A stretch of 6,628 nucleotides of DNA from NCBI GenBank assembly GCA_902477645.1, contig CABSIA010000156.1, forward strand, positions 1-6,628. Direction: 5' to 3'. Of this stretch, positions 1-4,855 are shown in pieces. The DNA is from an uncultured Prevotella sp. Lineage in GTDB: Bacteria; Bacteroidota; Bacteroidia; Bacteroidales; Bacteroidaceae. The notes beneath the pieces were generated by a model. The model did not search any database. It saw nothing but the letters and a program-made list of their open reading frames with translations, and had not been told where the DNA came from. Position 1 is the stretch's first letter; every line of letters starts with the position of its first letter. The translations under genes and the position numbers were made by a program.

Positions 1-66
1 TATTAATTTATCCCCAGGATTTTTCTACTGAGCCTATTTACAATAGGACAGCAGCCGCCACTTTGT

Positions 67-113
67 AAAAAAAGCTTCCTTGCCGTGGTGCTGCGACAGC
101 ACGGCAAGGAAGC
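67..113 (-). terminator. Intrinsic terminator of the sigma-factor operon
   Basis: A 14-bp perfect stem is formed by 74-87 and 100-113 (GCTTCCTTGCCGTG and its complement). Inside it CTG (91-93) can pair with CAG (97-99) around a CGA loop, leaving GTG (88-90) as a bulge. Read on the minus strand the hairpin is followed directly by seven T residues (complement of 67-73). It lies just downstream of the stop codon at 134. The plus-strand side has no T-run, so it acts on the minus strand only. Confidence 0.9.
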
Positions 114-133
114 AAAAATCATAACAGAGTCCC

Positions 134-628
134 TTATTTTTTAGATTTCTTTCCGGCAGGTTTTGCCTTTCCACTCATGCCGGGTCTCTTCTTCATTTTG
201 TGCTTTGCAGCCAGTTTCTTCATCGAGGTCTTCTCCATTTCGTAAGCACGCTCTATCTGCTTCTGGGTCATAAACTTGCTGTACTCCTTATAATACTTCT
301 TACGTATTGAGAGCAGCTTCTCACTATGCTCCATGCGCTCCGTCATAGCCTGCTTTGCCTCAGCCTCCGTCATGTTCTGCCTGCTTTTCTTTTTGGCGCG
401 AGGGCCGAGTGCCCACACCTCCTTCTGACATTCGCCGTAAGTCCTAACATACCTCGCAGCCGTCTCATCATCAAGCGCCAGCGCCCTGGCGATATATTTC
501 GCCTGAGCCTCAGCGAGCTGCTCTCTTGTCATACGCTGTTTACCATCCTGCTTTGCCTGTGCGAAAGCCATTGCCGTGCAAGCAGCCATCATGATGACTG
601 TCATTGCAATTCTTGTAATTCTGTTCAT
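134..628 (-). CDS. Secreted basic Spy/CpxP-like small protein, third gene of ECF sigma operon
   Basis: A 164-residue exported protein. Residues 1-23 form a signal peptide: a basic start (MNRITR), a hydrophobic core and an AFA-Q signal peptidase I site at 23/24. A lipobox reading around Cys17 (MMAAC) is possible but poor. The mature part is highly charged and predicted helical, beginning 'RMTREQLAEAQAKYIARALALDDETAARYV', which resembles the helix start of Spy/CpxP-like or DUF4890-type periplasmic proteins that often sit beside sigma factors in Bacteroidetes. The C-terminal ~30 residues are very rich in Lys (ending KPAGKKSKK). It starts 11 nt after the stop of the upstream gene, so the two are co-transcribed. 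Inference: a periplasmic chaperone or stress sensor whose expression or activity is tied to the ECF sigma factor. Family membership rests on pattern and context, not on a confirmed domain hit. Confidence 0.8.
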   Translation of the reverse strand: MNRITRIAMTVIMMAACTAMAFAQAKQDGKQRMTREQLAEAQAKYIARALALDDETAARYVRTYGECQKEVWALGPRAKKKSRQNMTEAEAKQAMTERMEHSEKLLSIRKKYYKEYSKFMTQKQIERAYEMEKTSMKKLAAKHKMKKRPGMSGKAKPAGKKSKK

Positions 629-639
629 CGTTAAACTGT

Positions 640-1005
640 TTATATATCATCGTTAAAAAAAATATCGTCCTCGTACATAGATGCCAAAAACTCCTGCTCA
701 TCTTCCGTCAGGCTGCTGTATGCCGTCTCGATATTTGCCATATAGTCTCCGGCTGAGGGCCGCTGCGCCATTATTCCTCCCAAAGCAAACAACACAACAA
801 CAGCGGCGGCTACCGACGACACAAGCCGCCATATCCTTGCGGCCTTCGGCTTGCCGGCGCCTCCATATATCTCTGCCGGGATTGCCCCAAGGTCTTCCCC
901 GGCAACCCTGCCCAGCACTGTTTTCTCCAGATTGCGGAAAAATTCGTCCGGCACTCTGTAAGGCATCCGTTTGCCAACTTTGTCAAAGTCAAAATCCTGT
1001 CCCAT
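640..1005 (-). CDS. Small single-pass membrane protein, probable anti-sigma factor
   Basis: A 121-residue protein with one clear membrane segment at about residues 58-79 (IWRLVSSVAAAVVVLFALGG). The preceding N-terminal part should be cytoplasmic. It contains 'VGKRMPYRVPDEFFRNLEK' (residues 10-28), a pattern common in short Bacteroidetes proteins encoded after ECF sigma genes. No Cys/His zinc motif of the ZAS type is present. The C-terminal tail is acidic (ending EDDIFFNDDI) and would lie in the periplasm. The ATG is 6 nt after the sigma-factor stop, a typical sigma/anti-sigma arrangement. Inference: it holds the sigma factor at the membrane until an envelope signal arrives. The role rests on context and topology; an accessory membrane protein without anti-sigma activity is the alternative. 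Confidence 0.75.
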   Translation of the reverse strand: MGQDFDFDKVGKRMPYRVPDEFFRNLEKTVLGRVAGEDLGAIPAEIYGGAGKPKAARIWRLVSSVAAAVVVLFALGGIMAQRPSAGDYMANIETAYSSLTEDEQEFLASMYEDDIFFNDDI

Positions 1006-1011
1006 ACATAA

Positions 1012-1590
1012 TCATCCGTTATCGTTCATGTATTTTATTATCTTCTCTTTTGCCACATAATAGTTTGCCTTCACGTTAGCCTCGGTGGAGCCAATGGCGA
1101 GAGCTATCTCCCTGTACGGCATATTGTCGTAATACCTCATATTGAAAGCCAGCTGCTGTTTTGCGGGCAGGGAAAGTATAGCCTTCTGCAGCCGGCAGAC
1201 AGTCTCGTCGGCATTGTCGTAATATTCGCCGGCAACGATCAGCCGCGTCATATCGCACCCGTCGATAGACACAGTCTCTCTTCCGCACCGCCTGTCAAGC
1301 AGCCGCAAAGCCTCGTTGGTGGCAATGCGGAAGAGCCACGCCCTGAGAGAGTTTGCCCTGTCGTACTGTCCGAAATGCCTGAAAGCCTTGACAAAAGTCT
1401 CTTGTGTGACATCCTGGGCATCCTCGTGGCTCACCACGATACGCCGTATATGCCAGTACAGCATTTCCTTGTATCTTGTCAGCAGCAACAAGAATCCATA
1501 CTCTGTATTCTCTGTTATGGCGGCCACAATTTCCCTGTCGTCTGCCATGCGCTGTCTCTCATCTTTCATCCTGTGAGCTATATGTTTCAT
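1012..1590 (-). CDS. ECF-type RNA polymerase sigma-70 factor
   Basis: A 192-residue group 4 (ECF) sigma factor. Region 2 spans about residues 30-101 and includes DAQDVTQETFVKAFRHF (57-73; core-binding region 2.2-type helix) and SLRAWLFRIATNEALRLLDRR (81-101; -10 recognition part). Region 4 spans about 132-188, with the helix-turn-helix in MPYREIALAIGSTEANVKANYYVAKEKI (157-184). There is no region 3, and the length is normal for the class. The listed start has AGGGAGAC just upstream of the ATG. Met15 (MADDREIVAA) is an alternative start that gives a more typical ECF N-terminus, so the first 14 residues are uncertain. It leads a three-gene operon with a membrane protein and a secreted Spy-like protein, pointing to control of an envelope response. 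The promoter was not identified: upstream DNA (1591-1680) is A-rich with no TAnnTTTG match on this strand. Confidence 0.95.
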   Translation of the reverse strand: MKHIAHRMKDERQRMADDREIVAAITENTEYGFLLLLTRYKEMLYWHIRRIVVSHEDAQDVTQETFVKAFRHFGQYDRANSLRAWLFRIATNEALRLLDRRCGRETVSIDGCDMTRLIVAGEYYDNADETVCRLQKAILSLPAKQQLAFNMRYYDNMPYREIALAIGSTEANVKANYYVAKEKIIKYMNDNG

Positions 1591-1768
1591 GTCTCCCTGA
1601 TAATAAGACCCTCAAAAAGAAGAAAAGTAAAAAAGCAATTAGAAAAATAAAAGAAAAAGTGTATTCCGAAGTCAGAAAAAGACATTCTCCCACTCAAGAT
1701 TTCCGCCAGGCAATATTTTTACAGTTGAACGGTTTTAAAATCTAAAAAAAACGGTTTCATACACTGCT

Positions 1769-1811
1769 AAAAAATGCAACCGCTTGCATTGGCTATTGCA
1801 AGCGGTTGCAT
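1769..1811 (-). terminator. Intrinsic terminator downstream of the ATPase gene
   Basis: A 15-bp perfect stem is made by 1774-1788 (ATGCAACCGCTTGCA) and 1797-1811 (its reverse complement) around an 8-nt loop. On the minus strand it is followed by a run of T residues (complement of 1769-1774). This is the classic intrinsic terminator form for transcription leaving the ATPase gene, about 190 nt beyond its stop codon. The plus-strand side has no T-run. Confidence 0.8.
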
Positions 1812-1854
1812 AAGCCATCGCAAGCGGCTGCAACAGCCAGTGCACTATGCGGCA
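1775..1854. repeat. 22-bp-periodic array of TGCAAnCGnTTGCA units
   Basis: Three 14-bp units start exactly 22 bp apart: TGCAACCGCTTGCA (1775-1788), TGCAAGCGGTTGCA (1797-1810) and CGCAAGCGGCTGCA (1819-1832). Each is a palindrome except at the two bases flanking the central CG. Units 1 and 2 are exact reverse complements; unit 3 matches unit 2 at 12 of 14 positions. A decayed fourth copy (TGCA...GCGGCA, 1841-1854) keeps the 22-bp register. The 8-nt spacers share GGCT/AGCC. Units 1 and 2 double as the terminator stem. The units also resemble LacI-family operators (TGnAAnCGnTnnCA), but no such regulator is encoded here. Confidence 0.8.
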
Positions 1855-2004
1855 TTTTTCCGCATGGATCTCCGATGATGCGAGACTGATTTTCTTTTGG
1901 AGTGCCGCCCCAACCATATTCTTCCACAATTATTTTCATCAAGAGACTTTTGAGAACGATGTCAGGAACTTGTGCTCCATGTGGGTATAGGCTGTACGTA
2001 AAAA

Positions 2005-3207
2005 TCAATACAGAAATCCTATCATCCAAAGAGGGAGCTTTTTGCCAAACGGGAACTCCATATCGTCGGCAAGGATATATGAGTTTGGCGTGCCGGCTAT
2101 TTGCCTGAATGTCTTGTCCGCGCCTCCGACCTCAAAGATATAGTTGCCGTCTATCTTGAAGTCGCCCGCCTGCTTGGAGTATTCAACATCGTGCTGATAT
2201 TTCAGCTGGTTTACAACAAATGTCTCTCTTACAGTTCCAATTTTGATATCGGTAGTTGATGCCAAAGCGTAGGACATATTCGGATTTTCAAGAAAAATCT
2301 TGTCCGGTTTCTGCATTTTCTTTACCGACATCAAATCAGAGTATAAAAGGGTCAGAAGGTCTGCCTTCGCCAGATACAGCAGATAGCCGACGGTGGTGTT
2401 ACGGTGTACGCCTATTGCCGTTGAGAGTTTGGCTATATCGACCTCGAAAGGCACAGACGAGGCTATTATTCCCAACAATGCTTTTATTTTCCTGATGTTG
2501 CCAGGGTCTACATTGCACAATTGCGGGAGTTCTGTCTCAACGACAAAGTTTGCCACTTGCTCTATGGTGGTATAATAGTCAGTGTGGTTTTGTTTGTAAT
2601 ATGGGAAATAGCCGTGCTGCAGATAGTCTTTAAACAAAGGCAGGGGCTTGCACTTGCTGTTTACCTCAGCGCATAGCCCTGCGGGGGCTGACAAAATATC
2701 GCCGAGGCTTCTTGGGGCAATTTGTATGCCATGATAGAAATGCAGATATTCTCTGAACGACAGGCCCTGCATGGAATATGGAATACATCTTCTCGACAAG
2801 TCTGCGTCACCGTTTAGAATATTCAACAGAGACGAGCCTGTGACGACAATTCTCATATCGGGATAAAGGTCATACAGCTCCTTCACCTCCTTGCTCCATG
2901 TTGGATATTTATGAATCTCGTCAAGAAACAGATGTTTACCGCCTATCTTGTGAAATTCCTCACCAAGGCTGACGAGGCTATGGTTAGAGAAATACATGGA
3001 GTCGAGGCTGCAATAAAGGGCTTCGGCAGTGTTAGCATGATAATGCAATTTTATATATTGCAGCATTACGGTGGTCTTGCCTATACCCCTTGCCCCCCTA
3101 ATGGCTATCAGATGTGCGTCCCAATTTATGGTGCTCACTATTTCTCTCACCATTTCCGTTGGCGTTATGGCGAGCAGTCTGTTTTGTTTGGCAAATAAAG
3201 TCTCCAT
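2005..3207 (-). CDS. AAA-type ATPase with C-terminal DUF4143 (nuclease-like) region
   Basis: A 400-residue cytoplasmic protein of the AAA_14/DUF4143 family. The ATPase domain has a Walker A GARGIGKT (38-45), Walker B LFLDE (93-97), a sensor-1-like VVTGSS (121-126) and a conserved DLSRR (136-140). It continues with the family signatures FREYL (151-155) and YLQHGYFPYY (195-204). The DUF4143 part follows, with a winged-helix-like segment (about 254-285) and a C-terminal fold containing 'GDFKIDGNYIFEVGG' (348-362), a pattern like a PD-(D/E)XK nuclease core (Asp353, Glu359). It ends in PLWMIGFLY, typical of the Bacteroidetes subgroup. It looks full length and intact. The biological role of this widespread family is unsettled. 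It is a single-gene unit with its own promoter (3231-3262) and terminator (1769-1811), flanked on both sides by repeat arrays. Confidence 0.93.
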   Translation of the reverse strand: METLFAKQNRLLAITPTEMVREIVSTINWDAHLIAIRGARGIGKTTVMLQYIKLHYHANTAEALYCSLDSMYFSNHSLVSLGEEFHKIGGKHLFLDEIHKYPTWSKEVKELYDLYPDMRIVVTGSSLLNILNGDADLSRRCIPYSMQGLSFREYLHFYHGIQIAPRSLGDILSAPAGLCAEVNSKCKPLPLFKDYLQHGYFPYYKQNHTDYYTTIEQVANFVVETELPQLCNVDPGNIRKIKALLGIIASSVPFEVDIAKLSTAIGVHRNTTVGYLLYLAKADLLTLLYSDLMSVKKMQKPDKIFLENPNMSYALASTTDIKIGTVRETFVVNQLKYQHDVEYSKQAGDFKIDGNYIFEVGGADKTFRQIAGTPNSYILADDMEFPFGKKLPLWMIGFLY

Positions 3208-3230
3208 GTCTTTTTGTCTTTTATCATCTG

Positions 3231-3262
3231 CAAAGATAGGTCTTTAATTCTAACCAGACAAA
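3231..3262 (-). promoter_or_regulatory. Bacteroidetes-type promoter of the ATPase gene
   Basis: On the minus strand the sequence reads TTTG (complement of 3259-3262), a 20-bp spacer, then TATCTTTG (complement of 3231-3238). This is an exact match to the Bacteroidetes primary-sigma consensus TTTG-N19-21-TAnnTTTG. Transcription would start a few bases downstream, giving a leader of roughly 20 nt before the ATG at 3207. The leader is A-rich with no Shine-Dalgarno sequence. Confidence 0.8.
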
Positions 3263-3274
3263 TATTTTATGAAC

Positions 3275-3424
3275 AAAGTGCTGTCTGTAAACAGCACTTT
3301 TGCTCAAGATTTGCTGTTTACAGACGACAGATTTCATCGATTTATATTAAAATGGTGCGTTTCTGCTGTTTGCAAACAGCACTTTTGGGAGAAAAATGCT
3401 GTTCATAGACAGCATATATGCTGT
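3275..3424. repeat. Array of 18-bp palindromes TGCTGT-N6-ACAGCA
   Basis: Four copies are seen: A at 3279-3296, B at 3312-3329 (right half degenerate), C at 3364-3381 and D at 3397-3414. C (TGCTGTTTGCAAACAGCA) is a perfect 18-bp palindrome. B is the reverse complement of A at 16 of 18 positions. Start-to-start distances are 33, 52 and 33 bp, so A-B and C-D form two equal pairs. A further half-site TGCTGT (3419-3424) joins the right half of D in a perfect 16-bp palindrome, ACAGCATATATGCTGT (3409-3424). Copy A extends to 10-bp arms AAAGTGCTGT/ACAGCACTTT (3275-3300). The array lies directly upstream of the ATPase promoter. Confidence 0.85.
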
Positions 3425-3530
3425 ATGATATATAATAAAGCAAGAAGTGCGTAGCTTACAGTATGTTCCGCCAACGGGTAATCATATTTAACTTTTTCCT
3501 TCAACAGACAAAGAAAAGACGTTTTTTTAT

Positions 3531-3538
3531 TAATTTTG
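3531..3538 (+). promoter_or_regulatory. Possible -7 box for the aspartyl protease gene
   Basis: TAATTTTG matches the Bacteroidetes -7 consensus TAnnTTTG exactly and sits 36 bp before the ATG at 3575. No TTTG or TTG is found 19-21 bp upstream, so the -33 element is absent or weak. This could mean lower basal expression, or the match may be chance in AT-rich DNA. Confidence 0.45.
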
Positions 3539-3574
3539 CACTGATTTGCATTTCAAACAAAAACATCTGTAAAA

Positions 3575-4771
3575 ATGAATATCTGTAAAAACCACATTGC
3601 AATAGTTGTCACATTCATTATTCTCCTTACAGCCGTTCCGTCGCATGCCGCACAGAAGGTTTACAGGACAGGATTTGAGGTCAGCAAGACCAATTTTTGC
3701 GACACCATTCCAATAATCTTCGATGACGGACAGATATATATCGATGTGGAGATGAACGGGCAGAGACGCCGTCTAAACCTCGACACAGGCGCCGCACAGG
3801 GAGCTTTGTTTGGCAATGCCGCAGCACGTGGCGCAAGAGAATTGGGAAACGTTGTGAGCAAAGATGCCGCCGGCAACGAAGACACCGTAAAAGTATTGGC
3901 ATTGCCACGCATCAGCTTCAGCAGCGGACTGACAATAGACGGATATGTGGCCACGCTATACGACAAGGGAAACATTAAGCGCAAATATGACGGAGTGTTG
4001 GGGTTCGACTTTTTCAACAGCGGCATAAACGCAAAAATTGATGTCCGTGCAGGTGTGCTCATTGTAAGCGACCGGCGTGACGCTTTTGCCCGTGAATGCG
4101 GACACAAACTGAAATACCGGCTTAAATGGTTTGCGCCATATCTGAAGATAAGTCCGTTTATCCGCCATGTCGACGAGGTGCTTTTCGACACAGGTTTCCG
4201 CCATCTGTATACCATGAACGATGACAGTTTCCGCAGCCACTCATACAAGAGCAGGCAGGTTATGGAGCAAGTCACAGACTCTGCACGCGGCAGTTTCGCC
4301 ATCGGCAATCTCGGCACCGAAAACCAATCCATGGTCTACTTCCTGAAGCTCAACCGCCTGCAATGGGGCGACTACAGATTTCTAAATGTCTCGGCACTGA
4401 CAACAAAAGGCTCGTCAAAAATCGGTGCCGCAATCTTAAATTATGGAAGCGTAATTATAGAGCCAAAACAGAAAAGCATAATCTTCCAGCCATACGGCAG
4501 TCCTGACGGCGCAACGGTCGCAAACACCCTGCCCTCTTTGGCTTTTGTGCCTGTAAACGGCAAACCGGCAATAGGCATTGTAGCCCGAAATAGCGACGCA
4601 TACAAAGCCGGAGCACGTTGTGGCGACACTATTCTGTCAATAGACGGAAAGCCGATGACCTCGTTTGCCGAACTTCTCTCGTTTCCATTCATATATGGGC
4701 GCGAGAATATTTTCCTGCTGAAGAGCAGAAAAGGACAGATAAAGGAAGTGAGAATAAGAAGAAAAGAGTAA
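3575..4771 (+). CDS. Secreted two-lobed aspartyl protease with C-terminal PDZ domain
   Basis: A 398-residue exported protein. Residues 1-25 are a signal peptide (hydrophobic core IAIVVTFIILLTAV, cleavage at SHA-A). Two aspartyl protease lobes follow, each with a catalytic-type DTG motif: LDTGAA (69-74) and LFDTGF (203-208). The first lobe ends with YDGVLGFDFF (138-147), the conserved hydrophobic-Gly element. The second ends with IGAAILNYGSVIIEPKQK, typical of this Bacteroidetes clan AA family. A PDZ domain covers about 328-397, with GIVARNSDAYKAGARCGDTILSIDGKPM as its core. The predicted location is periplasmic or surface-associated. Substrate is unknown; the PDZ domain suggests binding of peptide tails. 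The gene stands alone, divergent from the ATPase gene and convergent with glnN. No SD sequence precedes the ATG; the leader is A-rich (CTGTAAAAATG). Both catalytic motifs are intact, so activity is plausible. Confidence 0.9.
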   Translation: MNICKNHIAIVVTFIILLTAVPSHAAQKVYRTGFEVSKTNFCDTIPIIFDDGQIYIDVEMNGQRRRLNLDTGAAQGALFGNAAARGARELGNVVSKDAAGNEDTVKVLALPRISFSSGLTIDGYVATLYDKGNIKRKYDGVLGFDFFNSGINAKIDVRAGVLIVSDRRDAFARECGHKLKYRLKWFAPYLKISPFIRHVDEVLFDTGFRHLYTMNDDSFRSHSYKSRQVMEQVTDSARGSFAIGNLGTENQSMVYFLKLNRLQWGDYRFLNVSALTTKGSSKIGAAILNYGSVIIEPKQKSIIFQPYGSPDGATVANTLPSLAFVPVNGKPAIGIVARNSDAYKAGARCGDTILSIDGKPMTSFAELLSFPFIYGRENIFLLKSRKGQIKEVRIRRKE

Positions 4772-4849
4772 TTCATAATTCATAATGCATAATTCATAAT
4801 TGGCATGCGCCGTAACAATTATGAATTATGAATTATGAATTATGAATTA
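4769..4849. terminator. 34-bp inverted repeat of AATTCATAAT decamers; probable bidirectional terminator
   Basis: The left arm (4769-4802) and right arm (4816-4849) are reverse complements over 34 bp with one mismatch, around a 13-nt loop. Each arm is about three tandem copies of the decamer AATTCATAAT (right arm ATTATGAATT). The left arm begins within the protease stop codon (4769-4771) and the right arm ends 6 bp from the glnN stop (4856-4858), so it separates two convergent genes. The stem is almost all A/T but very long. A/T-rich flanks supply weak T-tracts on both strands. Termination is inferred from position and shape. Confidence 0.65.
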
Positions 4850-4855
4850 AAAAAA

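Larger units (their letters stand above)
1591..2004. other. 414-bp intergenic region between the ATPase gene and the sigma operon
   Basis: No convincing gene. From 1591 to about 1760 the DNA is A-rich and should contain the sigma-operon promoter. It has two direct AACGGTTT copies (1728-1735 and 1750-1757). From 1769 to 1854 lie the 22-bp-spaced repeat units and the ATPase terminator. A further small hairpin has ATGCGG (1847-1852) pairing with CCGCAT (1860-1865) around a 7-nt loop. The stretch 1866-2004 shows no recognised element. It would be the first part of the ATPase mRNA 3' end. Confidence 0.7.
3208..3574. other. 367-bp divergent intergenic region with palindrome array
   Basis: No gene. 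It holds the minus-strand ATPase promoter (3231-3262), the palindrome array (3275-3424), an unassigned AT-rich stretch (3425-3530) and a possible plus-strand promoter near 3531. Short open frames here show no protein-like features. Confidence 0.75.

Noticed and set aside
33..47. Small hairpin CCTATT-TAC-AATAGG
   Set aside because: Six AT-rich base pairs with no T-run and no gene to assign it to; could be chance.
1622..1629. Possible -7 box for the sigma operon (TACTTTTC on the minus strand)
   Set aside because: One mismatch to TAnnTTTG in an A-rich tract and no -33 element at the right distance.
1735..1929. A 64-codon minus-strand open frame across the repeat array
   Set aside because: It reads through the terminator stem and T-run in a frame with no protein signature.
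3275..3300. Stem-loop with T-run as a terminator
   Set aside because: Shape is plausible (10-bp stem then TTTT) but it lies upstream of both divergent genes and is one copy of a repeated palindrome, so a DNA-binding site fits better.
3279..3414. CRISPR-like spacing of repeated sequence
   Set aside because: Only two diverged copies of the module, palindromes as direct pairs, no uniform repeats with unique spacers and no cas genes.
3661..4332. A 223-codon open frame on the minus strand
   Set aside because: It lies fully antisense to the protease gene, has no domain-like content and is explained by the codon pattern of the real gene.
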